From Acidimicrobiales bacterium mtb01 (GTDB lineage Bacteria > Actinomycetota > Acidimicrobiia > Acidimicrobiales > Ilumatobacteraceae): DNA of 64,000 nt. A model generated the notes under the pieces. It searched no databases and was not told where the DNA came from. It worked only from the letters and a program-made list of their open reading frames with translations. This document shows, piece by piece, positions 1-14,858 of this stretch. The translations under genes were made by a program, and so were the position numbers. Positions within the stretch are counted from its first letter, which is position 1. The number at the start of each line of letters is the position of its first letter. The DNA lies in NCBI GenBank assembly GCA_004379135.1, contig NBNI01000006.1, forward strand, positions 1 to 64,000, read 5' to 3'.

Positions 1-1240
1 CAACAACATCCACATGACGCAACAACGCCACCTGAACAGCCCCCACACTCACCAACTGCCCATTCACCTTCACCACATCATCACGACGCCCCACCACGAA
101 CAACACACCACCACCATCGAAGAAACCGGCATCGTTGCTCACTACCGCGTGTGTTCCGGGTCGGGTTTCGATGGTCTCGAGAGGGACGAGTCCCGTGGGC
201 TCGAGGTAGCCGTCCGACGGGTGAGGACTCACGACCACCAGGCGACCGATCTCGCCGGGAGGCACTTCGGCGAAGTCGTCGTCGACGACCATGACTTGGT
301 GAAAAGGCCGGCCGACCGGAACCGGGTCTTCAGGAATGGGATCGCTGGGATCGATCACCAGGCGAGACACCGTACCGAACTCGGATGAGCCGTATGAGTT
401 CCCCAGTCTCGCGTTGGGGAACAGGCGCCGCGCGATGCTCAGATCACTCGCCAGACAACGTTCGCCGATGAAGCGAACCTCGATCACCGAGCCGGCCGGC
501 TCGATGTCCGTCGTGCTCTCGTCGCTTCGGAACAGGCTGGTTGGCAGGTCGAGCCGGTCGAGTGCGAGAGTGCTGGCCGTTTCGGCGAGTTCACGGGGTG
601 TTGTGTTGGAGACGTCGAGGAGATGGGCGACTCCACCGTGGGCGACCGTGGCCATGACCGCCGTCCCGCCGGCCATGAAACTGAGCGGCCGTGTCGCGCC
701 GACTCGATCACCGGCGGAAACGGTGGTGGACATGAACTGGTCGGGAACTCGTCGACCGAGGGGTAACGGTGTCCCTTTGGGTTCACCGGTGCTCCCGGAC
801 GTGAAGTAGAGCCAGGCCGTGTCGAGAGGCTGCCACTCGTGCCAGCCTCGATCGGGTTCACCACCCCTCACCGCATCGTCCACCACGACACACCCATCCA
901 GGTGTTCAATCGACCCCGGCGACGCCATCATCACGACGTCAGACCTCACCAGTTCCACCACGTCACGTACGCGTCGCGCCGGCTCTCGAACATCCACCGG
1001 CACCAACACCTTGCCCGCCCGCAGCGCCGCGACATGTGCGACCACGTCATCCACGGTGCGGCTGCAGGACAGCACAACGAACCGACCGGGAACGTTCGCC
1101 TTCAACCACCCCGCCAACCGAGCCGACCGATCGTCCAACTCGGCGAACGACATGGACCGAGAGTCGGCAACCACCGCGTCCCGATCACTTCCAGCCGCCA
1201 GCGAACCGACGAGCAATTCAGGCAGGTACTGGACGGTCAA
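1..1240 (-). CDS. AMP-binding adenylation enzyme, C-terminus cut by window edge
   Basis: Reads on the minus strand from a TTG at 1240 to the left edge, 413 codons, with the 3' end missing. The A3 phosphate-binding motif TSGSTGEPKG lies at residues 147-156, YGSSE at about 283-287, and the GRRDDVVKVNGQ hinge at about 384-395. It should adenylate a carboxylic acid. Whether it is an acyl/aryl-CoA ligase or an NRPS A domain cannot be told, because the carrier region is outside the window. The TTG start overlaps the TGA of the upstream TPR gene as TTGA. Codons after about residue 375 (bases 1-118) almost never end in C, unlike the middle of the gene, which suggests a mosaic origin. Confidence 0.82.
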   Translation of the reverse strand, partial: MTVQYLPELLVGSLAAGSDRDAVVADSRSMSFAELDDRSARLAGWLKANVPGRFVVLSCSRTVDDVVAHVAALRAGKVLVPVDVREPARRVRDVVELVRSDVVMMASPGSIEHLDGCVVVDDAVRGGEPDRGWHEWQPLDTAWLYFTSGSTGEPKGTPLPLGRRVPDQFMSTTVSAGDRVGATRPLSFMAGGTAVMATVAHGGVAHLLDVSNTTPRELAETASTLALDRLDLPTSLFRSDESTTDIEPAGSVIEVRFIGERCLASDLSIARRLFPNARLGNSYGSSEFGTVSRLVIDPSDPIPEDPVPVGRPFHQVMVVDDDFAEVPPGEIGRLVVVSPHPSDGYLEPTGLVPLETIETRPGTHAVVSNDAGFFDGGGVLFVVGRRDDVVKVNGQLVSVGAVQVALLRHVDVV

Positions 1241-1816
1241 GCGCCCGCGTTCTGTTCGAGGTTCTGGGCGCGAATGCGCAGCGCCTCGGCTGTCTTCGTA
1301 TCACCTTGCTGCTCGACGAGGTCGGCCAGGTTGTAGAGACCGCCGATGTGATTGGGGTAGTTGGCGATGAGCGTCCGCAAGGTGTCGGTGGCGAGTTCGG
1401 GCTGGCCCACGTCACGGTAGGCCAACGCGATGTTGTAGAGGGCGTTCTGGAACAGCGGATCGACTTTGAGCACCATGATGTAGTAGTTGATCGCCCCACC
1501 GTTGTCTCCGGCGAACTGCGAGATCACACCGAGGTTGTAGTTGGCGAGCAGATTCTCGGGCTCGTCGGCGATGACACCTTCGAGAATGGACCGCGCCTCG
1601 TCGGTCCGACCGGAATCGATGAGCGCGAGGACCTGGGCGTAGTCGACGGGTGCGGACGAAGAGTCAGCGGAGTCGGTCCGACCGATCCACCCCTGTTCCC
1701 TGGCCACGGAGATGCCCGCGACTACGACCGCGACGACACCAAGGATCAGGAGCCACCGTCGGCCCCGCGAACGACGACGTCGGGCGGTGGGGGTCGACGA
1801 CTGATTGCCGCCGTTG

Positions 1817-7973
<6,157 letters not shown>

Positions 7974-8750
7974 TCAGCGGTCTCCGAGCGACTGAACCTG
8001 GGCGAACAAGAATCGCGAGCGTTCCACCGAGTCGACAAAAGCCTCGCGGAGAAATCGTGAACGCACCTCGAACGACAGCGGCACCGCTGGTACTGCGGCG
8101 AGCAACCCTTCGATTGGCAATGCACCCTCACCCGGCAACAGGCGTCCGTTGAGTGCCTCGTCGAGAAGCGGGGCGAACTCGACCGGAGCAACCGAGGGAG
8201 CATCGGCGATCTGCAGATACGGAAACCTCTCGACGTCGATCGAACGGATGTCGTCGATCGTTCCCCCGGACCGGGACAAGTGAAGGTTGTCCACGAGGAT
8301 CCCAGCCACATCAGAACGGTGTCGAATCACCACGTCGTGTGCCATCGATAGCGACCGCAACGGGAAGATCGGAAGGAACTCGCACACCAACGCGACGCCG
8401 TGTTCGCGGGCAACTTCGCAGAGCGACGCGAAACGATCGACGGTGGCCGACAACTCGGGCAGGCGACTCGTGAACAGAACGTGTCGGGCTCCGATTTCCG
8501 CCGCGGTCTCGATGATGCGTTCACCGTTGTCGAGGTGATCGGGTGCCGGGATCACGGGCTCGAGATCGAGGGCGACCAAACCGGTATCGAGGAGACGTCG
8601 GCGAACCTCGCGAGTCGTCGTGGCCGACCAAGTCTGCGGGTCGAACCAGACACCACAGGCGGGCCAGCCCCCGAGTGCTGCGACTTCGACCATTCGTTCG
8701 GGAGCGAGATCGGGATGTACGCCCGCTGCTATCGACAACAACCGCGCCAC
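7974..8750 (-). CDS. Sugar phosphate isomerase/epimerase-like TIM barrel (hydroxypyruvate isomerase-like)
   Basis: 258 residues from a GTG at 8750, starting ARLLSIAAGVHPDL. The xylose-isomerase-like TIM barrel metal set can be followed as Glu (VCEF), Asp (VDNLHLSRSGG), Gln (YLQIADAP) and Glu (SFEV). This Glu-Asp-Gln-Glu pattern is typical of hydroxypyruvate isomerase-like enzymes. The true substrate is unknown. The GTG was preferred over an upstream in-frame start at 8840 because TACGTT (8762-8757) lies exactly 6 nt before it and because the longer form would run into the divergent esterase gene. Confidence 0.75.
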   Translation of the reverse strand: MARLLSIAAGVHPDLAPERMVEVAALGGWPACGVWFDPQTWSATTTREVRRRLLDTGLVALDLEPVIPAPDHLDNGERIIETAAEIGARHVLFTSRLPELSATVDRFASLCEVAREHGVALVCEFLPIFPLRSLSMAHDVVIRHRSDVAGILVDNLHLSRSGGTIDDIRSIDVERFPYLQIADAPSVAPVEFAPLLDEALNGRLLPGEGALPIEGLLAAVPAVPLSFEVRSRFLREAFVDSVERSRFLFAQVQSLGDR

Positions 8751-8773
8751 GTCACGAACGTAGCCTGCTGGAC
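8751..8773. promoter_or_regulatory. Divergent promoter with -10 boxes sharing one TA step
   Basis: Only 23 bp separate the two GTG starts. The minus-strand box TACGTT (8762-8757, 6 nt before GTG 8750) and the plus-strand box TAGCCT (8761-8766, 7 nt before GTG 8774) overlap by the two bases 8761-8762. Neither gene has a Shine-Dalgarno sequence, so both transcripts are probably leaderless and compete for one polymerase site. Confidence 0.6.
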
Positions 8774-9928
8774 GTGACGAGACGACGACCCGAGTTGGCA
8801 GGCGTGTCGCTTCTGCTCGGCTGGACCGTGAGCGAAGCACCGCTCTTGTGCGCGGTCGGGCAGACCATTCTGCACATCCGTGGCCTTCGTCGCCTCGGGC
8901 CCTTGGGTCGGGCGGCTCTGTGGTTACTCACGCCAGCGCTGTGGATCTTCTACGCCTTCATGTATCGCGAAGGTCGGAAGGCCGGCGGTATCGCCGCCGG
9001 TGCGCTGAGCAACGAGATACCCGATCACGAGGGGCCGGTCTTGTCCGGGGTTGCTCCACGTCGCGTGGCGCCGTACCGGCCGCTACCGCTGCTTCATCGC
9101 GACTACACGACCTCCGACACCCGCGATATCGCATACGGCCCGGATCCGAAGTTCAACCGGCTCGACATCTGGCGTCGACCCGACATCCCCACATCACAGC
9201 ACACACCGGTTCTCGTGCAGATCCATGGCGGCGGATGGATGATCGGCGACAACAAGACGCAGGCGTTGCCGTTGTTGGCGGCAGCGGCCGAGGCGGGCTG
9301 GACCTGTGTGGTTCCTCGCTACCGACTCAGTCCGCGAGCCCCCTGGCCCGATCACATCATCGACGTCAACAGCGTGATCGCCTGGACGAAGGCCAACATC
9401 GCGACTTTCGGCGGAGACGCGTCATTCGTCGCCATCACCGGCGGATCGGCCGGCGGCCATCTCACGTCGCTCGCGGCCCTCGCATCCAGTCACCCCGACT
9501 TCAAACCCGGATTCGAGGATGCCGACACATCCGTGCAGGCGGCGGTTCCGTTCTACGGTGCGTACGACTGGACCGACCGCGACGGCACGCAGGGACCGAC
9601 CCTGGCCGAGTTCATCGCACGTTGGGTGGTGAAGCGTTCGAAAACCGAGGCCCCCGACGTGTACGAACGAGCCTCACCGCGCTCGTGGATCCGACCCGAC
9701 GCTCCGCCGTTCTTCGTGCTGCACGGGGTGATCGACTCGCTCCTCACGGTGGAGCAGGCCCGCGCGTTCGTGAACGAACTACGAGCCACGTCGACCTCGC
9801 CGGTTGTGTACGCCGAGTTGCCGTGGGCCGAGCATGCATTCGATCTCACCCAGAGCGTGCGCACGCGGGGCGTGATCCCGCCGATTTTGTCGTTCTTGAA
9901 GACGGCGTACGAAGCGACTCGCGACTGA
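8774..9928 (+). CDS. Alpha/beta-hydrolase esterase with N-terminal membrane segments
   Basis: 384 residues. The N-terminus (about 10-70) is hydrophobic and probably holds two membrane helices. The catalytic domain then shows the oxyanion motif HGGGW (from His151) and the nucleophile in GGSAGG (Ser225), as in the hormone-sensitive-lipase family of esterases. An acidic residue in the VIDS segment and a His in AEHAFD complete the triad. GTG 8774 was chosen because TAGCCT lies 7 nt before it; the longer in-frame form from 8543 would overlap the divergent isomerase gene. Confidence 0.82.
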   Translation: MTRRRPELAGVSLLLGWTVSEAPLLCAVGQTILHIRGLRRLGPLGRAALWLLTPALWIFYAFMYREGRKAGGIAAGALSNEIPDHEGPVLSGVAPRRVAPYRPLPLLHRDYTTSDTRDIAYGPDPKFNRLDIWRRPDIPTSQHTPVLVQIHGGGWMIGDNKTQALPLLAAAAEAGWTCVVPRYRLSPRAPWPDHIIDVNSVIAWTKANIATFGGDASFVAITGGSAGGHLTSLAALASSHPDFKPGFEDADTSVQAAVPFYGAYDWTDRDGTQGPTLAEFIARWVVKRSKTEAPDVYERASPRSWIRPDAPPFFVLHGVIDSLLTVEQARAFVNELRATSTSPVVYAELPWAEHAFDLTQSVRTRGVIPPILSFLKTAYEATRD

Positions 9929-10051
9929 CCAGGACCGGCTTGAGGTCCGCCGGACCCCTCGGGTGACATTCATACCGAATTGGTGGAGATCTCACCCTGT
10001 CGCGGGACTCGTCCGTACGGTGGAATTCGTACCGAACAGGAGAACTTCTTG

Positions 10052-11929
10052 TTGATCATCGATCTCACAACGAGCCTGGCCACCGCACTGGTCTGCGTAG
10101 TGATCGTCGCCCATTCCACCAAGGAACGAAGGACTTCGGCGATGCGCTGGATCCGCGCGGGCGTCCTGGTGCTGGGCCTGGGAGCGCTGGGCGACTTCTT
10201 CGCCCTGCTCGCCCATGAATCACGTCTTTCTTTCCCGGCATCCATGTCCGAATCGATCCTGTGGTCGATTCTTTCCACCATCGGAGTGACCCAGTTTCTT
10301 CGTGGTCGTCGCGGCCCATCTCGCACCGAAAGAATCACGACGTTGTTCGCTGCTCTGTCGAGCTCGTTCGGCCTCGTCTGGCTCATCGGATTGGGGACGA
10401 TCGTTCGAAAGGACGGTGTCGGATCTGCGGATCGAGTTCTGTCGACGATCGTGCTTTTCGGCATCGCATTGCAGATCGCTATCATCGTCGTTACTTTGAA
10501 GCGTACCGAGCACGCTTCACTGCCTGGTTTTTCGACGTTCGCCGGCGGTTCGCTCACGATCAGTGTCGCTCACGCCATGAGCGCTTTCGATCACATCGGC
10601 ATCGTTTCGATTTCACGTGCACTCACCGGTCTCTTCAGTGTGGCGGGAACGATCGGACTCGGCGTGTCCCTGTGGATCACCAACTCGAAACGGCCCGTTC
10701 GCTCCAGGTCATTTCTTGTGACACCACTCTTCTATGCGCCGGCCACGATCGCGGTGGTGATTTCCATCTTGAAGTACGCCGATACGGTCGACGAGTACGT
10801 CTTCGGACTCACCTCCATGGTCCAGTTCGCGATGCTCATCGGACAAACCACGAGCCACCGTTCAGCCGCTCGCCGCACCCAGGTCGCTCTCGAACGGCGC
10901 GTTACACAGAGGACTCACGAACTCCAACAAGCCAACCAACTGGTCAACCGGGCCTTCGAATTCACCGCTGATGGAATCATCGCTCTCGATCCGGAGAAGT
11001 CGATCCTGTTCATGAATCCGGCTTCCCGCCGGATGCTCGGGGACACCGGGCACGTCCTCGAGATGATCAGAACGAAACTCCTCATAGGCGAAACCTGTTT
11101 CGATCTGATCGACGAGATGACCAGTCCGCCGGGCACGATCCGTGTCATCGGGGCCCGCCTCGACTCCCCCACTGTGTCGTGGGTCCTCACTCTGCGCGAC
11201 GTCACCGAGGAAATGGGTCTGCTCAGGATGAAGACCCGGATGCTGACCGCGGTGAGTCACGAGATTCGCACACCCCTCACCTCACTTCATGGTTCCCTGG
11301 CGTTGCTCGACTCCGGAACGTTCGCGGTTCTGCCTCCAGAAGCGGAGAAATTGGTGTCGATCGCCCGGACGAGTTCGGACCGTTTGCTCCGACTCGTCAA
11401 CGAGTACCTTGATTTCGAACGCCTGAACTCTCGCAAGCCCGAAACCCTGACCCTGCGCATCGACGATCTGGCCGCTGTCGTGGAGGAAGTCGGGCGGCTG
11501 ATGGGTCCGCTCGCAGCCAACCGAATGATTCGCCTCGTTCTCGACGCGGACCGGGTGGAGGTCCCGATGGCCCGCGACCAGATCGTGCAGGTACTCAGCA
11601 ATCTGGTGCACAACGCCATCAAATTTTCCTCCCCTGACTGCATCATCAGCGTCGAAGCCCGACGTTCCGAGGAGGGCGTGACGGTGTCTGTTCTTGATCG
11701 GGGTCGAGGTCTTCGCCCAACAGAGTTGGAGCGAATCTTCGAGCCATTCTTCCAGTCGAGCGTGACCGAGAATCTGGGCGGAACCGGAATGGGCTTGTCC
11801 ATCTGTCACTCGATCGTGAGCAAGCACGGAGGAAGGATCTGGGCCGAGGTACGCGAGGGCGGCGGCGCTGCCTTCCGCTTCTCTCTTCCGGCCGTAGGCA
11901 AGACACTCATCGATCGGTTGGCGTCATGA
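10052..11929 (+). CDS. Membrane sensor histidine kinase with PAS domain
   Basis: About 625 residues. The N-terminal 250 residues hold roughly seven or eight membrane helices of no family I recognise. A short coiled region, a PAS domain (ADGIIALDPEKSILFMNPASRRMLG), a HisKA domain with the phospho-accepting His403 in SHEIRTPL, and an HATPase domain (DRGRGL, GGTGMGLSI) follow. The start is TTG 10052 or 10049, because an AGGAG ribosome site (10038-10042) sits just upstream. The in-frame ATG at 9980 has none. The stop overlaps the receiver ATG (ATGA). It is the first member of a four-gene phosphorelay. Confidence 0.88.
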   Translation: MIIDLTTSLATALVCVVIVAHSTKERRTSAMRWIRAGVLVLGLGALGDFFALLAHESRLSFPASMSESILWSILSTIGVTQFLRGRRGPSRTERITTLFAALSSSFGLVWLIGLGTIVRKDGVGSADRVLSTIVLFGIALQIAIIVVTLKRTEHASLPGFSTFAGGSLTISVAHAMSAFDHIGIVSISRALTGLFSVAGTIGLGVSLWITNSKRPVRSRSFLVTPLFYAPATIAVVISILKYADTVDEYVFGLTSMVQFAMLIGQTTSHRSAARRTQVALERRVTQRTHELQQANQLVNRAFEFTADGIIALDPEKSILFMNPASRRMLGDTGHVLEMIRTKLLIGETCFDLIDEMTSPPGTIRVIGARLDSPTVSWVLTLRDVTEEMGLLRMKTRMLTAVSHEIRTPLTSLHGSLALLDSGTFAVLPPEAEKLVSIARTSSDRLLRLVNEYLDFERLNSRKPETLTLRIDDLAAVVEEVGRLMGPLAANRMIRLVLDADRVEVPMARDQIVQVLSNLVHNAIKFSSPDCIISVEARRSEEGVTVSVLDRGRGLRPTELERIFEPFFQSSVTENLGGTGMGLSICHSIVSKHGGRIWAEVREGGGAAFRFSLPAVGKTLIDRLAS

Positions 11930-12321
11930 ATCAAACTGTTCGAAGCGTCTTGGTCGTGGATGACGACGAGAGCATTCGTGCGATCGTCAATCTTTCGATC
12001 CGAACCTACGGAAAGTGCGCAGTGACTCTTGCTGCGTCGGGACGGGAAGCTCTGGAACTCCTTCAGAGGCGGCACTTCGATCTGATCGTTCTCGACGTGA
12101 TGATACCCGAAATGGATGGCCCCGCGACGCTCCGTGAGATCCGACGTCAACACCCCAACTTTCGAACACCGGTCGCTTTTCTGACCGCCAAGGCTCAGAC
12201 CTCCGACTCCGCCTCTCTGCTCGAACTCGGAGCATCCGAAGTGATCTCCAAACCGTTCGACCCGAGGGCGCTCGTCGACACCCTCTGCCGAATCGTGAAG
12301 GCCGACCATGCCGAATCATGA
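11926..12321 (+). CDS. Single-domain CheY-like receiver
   Basis: 131 residues, receiver domain only. Asp12 and Asp13 form the acidic pocket, Asp57 (in IVLDVMIPEMDG) is the phosphorylation site, Thr87 and Lys109 complete the active site. With no output domain it must hand its phosphate on or act by protein contact. It is coupled to the kinase gene by an ATGA overlap and its 3' end overlaps the HPt gene by 14 nt, which supports a kinase to receiver to HPt relay. Confidence 0.92.
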   Translation: MNQTVRSVLVVDDDESIRAIVNLSIRTYGKCAVTLAASGREALELLQRRHFDLIVLDVMIPEMDGPATLREIRRQHPNFRTPVAFLTAKAQTSDSASLLELGASEVISKPFDPRALVDTLCRIVKADHAES

Positions 12322-12598
12322 ACGAGTCGAACAAGAACTCGCGGCACTTCTACGCGCAAGCCGGACGACTCTGATCGTCCAGGTCGACATCATCCGCGGT
12401 TATCGACGGGGGGTCGTCGACCGCGACCGTGCTCGTGAAGCGGCCCACCGCTTGGCCGGGACTCTCGGTCTCTTCGGATTCGGTGAGCTCGGACTTTCGG
12501 CATCACGAATCGAACGCGATCTCGAGTCGGGAGCGGTGTCATCCGGTGGATCGTTCGATGAATTCATCGAACGGGCCACCGATCTGCTCAGTGACTGA
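12308..12598 (+). CDS. HPt histidine phosphotransfer protein
   Basis: 96 residues, all-helical. His47 in AAHRLAGTLGLFGFGEL matches the HPt signature (AHxLxGxxxxxG). It would carry phosphate between the small receiver and a response regulator. The start overlaps the receiver gene by 14 nt. The last 11 nt overlap the end of the convergent NarL-type regulator, and this shared stretch (12588-12598) is a perfect palindrome containing both stop codons. Confidence 0.88.
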   Translation: MPNHERVEQELAALLRASRTTLIVQVDIIRGYRRGVVDRDRAREAAHRLAGTLGLFGFGELGLSASRIERDLESGAVSSGGSFDEFIERATDLLSD

Positions 12599-13232
12599 AC
12601 CGATGGTTCAGGTCGTCGTACTCGGCCACCATCAGCGCCAACTGCGTGCGGTTTTCGCGTCCGAGGTTGGTGAGCAGGCGGCTCACCCGGTTTCGAACCG
12701 TCTGGGGGCTCAGGTACACCTTGGAGGCGATTTCGCGATCGGAAAGACCTTGAGCGATGAGCCCCATGATGTCTCGATCGACATCCCCGAGATTCGCCAA
12801 CCGGGCGAATCCTCTCGCTTCGAGACGTGATTGCGCGGCGCGAACCACGTCACGAGTGAGGAAGTTGCGCCCGGCCGACACCTCGCGCACGATCCGCGAG
12901 AGCTCGAACACACCGGCCGACTTGTCGACCACCGCTGCTACTCCGAGAGCTGCGGCTTCCACGAGCAACTCGTCGCTCACCCGAACGGAGATCAAAACGA
13001 CCTTCGTCGACGGACGGTGATCACGAATCCAATCGGCGATCGAGAGTCCGCTCTCTTCCGGCAGCCGAACGTCGATCACTGCGACGTCGACACCATCGGC
13101 ATCCAAGGCCAGAACGGCATCCGAAACCCCCGATGCCGCCTGGCGAATCTCGATCTGCTCGTCTTCCGACAACACGACTCGAAGAGCATCACGAACCAAC
13201 TCTTGATCGTCGCACACCAGAACCGAAACCAT
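12588..13232 (-). CDS. NarL/LuxR-family response regulator
   Basis: 214 residues: receiver (about 1-120; Asp8, Asp9, phospho-acceptor Asp54 in VIDVRLPEESG) and a C-terminal LuxR-type helix-turn-helix (GLSDREIASKVYLSPQTVRN). A strong GGAGGAGG ribosome site sits just before the ATG. It is the only DNA-binding protein next to the kinase/receiver/HPt genes and so the natural output of that relay, although it is transcribed convergently. Targets are unknown. The three hairpins in its upstream region (13262-13335) are candidates for autoregulation. Confidence 0.88.
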   Translation of the reverse strand: MVSVLVCDDQELVRDALRVVLSEDEQIEIRQAASGVSDAVLALDADGVDVAVIDVRLPEESGLSIADWIRDHRPSTKVVLISVRVSDELLVEAAALGVAAVVDKSAGVFELSRIVREVSAGRNFLTRDVVRAAQSRLEARGFARLANLGDVDRDIMGLIAQGLSDREIASKVYLSPQTVRNRVSRLLTNLGRENRTQLALMVAEYDDLNHRFSH

Positions 13233-13541
13233 GTTTCCTCCTCCTCCGAGTTATTGACTCACGAATCGAAGAATGATTCGCGAGAGTCGTTGTCTACCGA
13301 CTCTTGAATGCGTCGTTCTTTCGAACGAACGCATTTCGTCACTTTAGGTATTGCTGTACTCCGCGCGCGCGATCACTGATAGCCAACACTGAAAGCCCCC
13401 ACCCCCCCCCGAAGTTTTCTTTCAAGTACTCGTCTCACTCACTTCGACGACGCATCGATGCGGTACTGATTCATCGCGTCGAGCGACAACAACGCTCTTA
13501 CATTCGCCCGCACCACAACTCGAACGAGGAGATGAAGCGGG
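13233..13541. promoter_or_regulatory. Divergent regulatory region with three consecutive hairpins and a C9 tract
   Basis: Upstream of both the NarL-type regulator and the LPATG operon. Hairpins: CGAATC/GATTCG (13262-13267, 13275-13280); AGAGTCG/CGACTCT (13283-13289, 13298-13304); and a 12-bp stem with one bulged A and a TTTC loop (13307-13318, 13323-13335). A homopolymer of nine C follows at 13402-13410, after five C at 13396-13400. These may be a regulator-binding array or a structured leader. The C9 tract could vary in length by slippage. Confidence 0.55.
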
Positions 13542-14858
13542 ATGCAATCGGTCGATCAGTCGAGAAAGTCAGGGAGCAATCCGGCCAAAGGAGCGAGGCT
13601 GCGAATCAGCACTGTCGTGATCGTCGCGACCGTGGGTTTGTTCGGATTCGCCTTGTCGCAACGCGACGCATCCGGACAGCCGAAAGCGTCCGTGTCGATC
13701 GAGCAGTGCGCCAACGCCAATTCAACCTGCGATTCGGCGAGCCCTTCGAACTGGGTGACCGGCAATCTCAACCGGAACAACTCGTCGTATCCCGAGGGCA
13801 ATTCGGTTCCGTATCGCGCGATCATTTCTGGCCTGGTGAGCGGCGAGACCTACGCCGTGCGAATCGAGTGGGATTCCACCGAGTCGATACACCACGCTCT
13901 CGACTTCCTGACCGACTTCGACCGCACCGAATCAGGCGCCGATCCGTGCGCCGGGGTCACGTGCGGCACGGGTCCGGCGACTCTCGGTATTCCGTCGGAT
14001 CCGAACGTGGTCGCAGGAGGAGTGACACCGATCGGCGGTCAAGCGTTCCACTTATGGGGAGGATCATTCGCTGGTTCGGGCTCGACGGTGAGCAACCTCG
14101 GCAATCTCTGCGCGGGCGCAACGTGCACGATCGGTTCGAACCCCTCGGCCTACCTTCTCACCGGCGACTACACGGGGTCGAGCAAGACATCGCTCGAGCT
14201 CTACTTCACCGCGTCGTCGCCGACAGTCGTGCTCGCGTGGGGCGGTCATGTGGCGACGCAGACCGACTGGGGTCTCGGCAAGTCGGCCTCGGCGCTCCAA
14301 GGTTCTCCCTACCACATGCGTGTCGTCGACTTCCGGTGCTCGGATGCCGCGAACTGCAGTGCCGGCAACCAGGACCTGTCGATGAGAGCGACCGCGGTCG
14401 ATCCGCCGGCGAGCACCACGACCACGACTCCCGGTACGACGACCACGACAACTGCTCCGGGCACCACCACGACCACAACGGTTGGCACGACCACCACGAC
14501 GCCCGGCACCACCACGACCACCGCTCCAGGCACCACCACGACGACGCTCGGCACGACGACAACCACCACGCGGCCGACGAGCACCACCGCGCCGGCGACG
14601 ACCAATCCCGGTGTGATCTTTTTCCCCACCCAGATCCCCGAAATCACCCAGGGTTCCGACACCACCCGAACACTTCCGCCCAACGAAGACAGTGACGGGC
14701 CCGATGGCGTGACTGCGGAACAGAACACCGATGTTCTTCCGGCCACCGGTTCGAGCCAATCGTCTCTCACCCTGCTCGGACTCGCCCTGGTGTTCTTCGC
14801 CGTCGGCGGCCTCGTCATCCTCGCCATCCGACCCGAAGATCGTCCGAGCAAGCGATGA
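13542..14858 (+). CDS. LPATG-anchored surface protein with Thr-rich stalk
   Basis: 438 residues. An N-terminal signal/membrane segment (about 22-40) precedes a Cys-containing beta-rich extracellular domain (about 48-285, starting SVSIEQCANA). A Thr-rich low-complexity stalk (about 288-350) with repeated Pro-Gly/Ala-Pro-Gly breaks follows. The C-terminus is a textbook sortase signal: LPATG at 399-403, hydrophobic helix, then a basic tail ending RPSKR. It is therefore probably linked covalently to the wall, but no sortase gene is in the window. The start follows GAGGAG at a long (10-nt) spacing. The stop overlaps the next gene by ATGA. Confidence 0.85.
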   Translation: MQSVDQSRKSGSNPAKGARLRISTVVIVATVGLFGFALSQRDASGQPKASVSIEQCANANSTCDSASPSNWVTGNLNRNNSSYPEGNSVPYRAIISGLVSGETYAVRIEWDSTESIHHALDFLTDFDRTESGADPCAGVTCGTGPATLGIPSDPNVVAGGVTPIGGQAFHLWGGSFAGSGSTVSNLGNLCAGATCTIGSNPSAYLLTGDYTGSSKTSLELYFTASSPTVVLAWGGHVATQTDWGLGKSASALQGSPYHMRVVDFRCSDAANCSAGNQDLSMRATAVDPPASTTTTTPGTTTTTTAPGTTTTTTVGTTTTTPGTTTTTAPGTTTTTLGTTTTTTRPTSTTAPATTNPGVIFFPTQIPEITQGSDTTRTLPPNEDSDGPDGVTAEQNTDVLPATGSSQSSLTLLGLALVFFAVGGLVILAIRPEDRPSKR

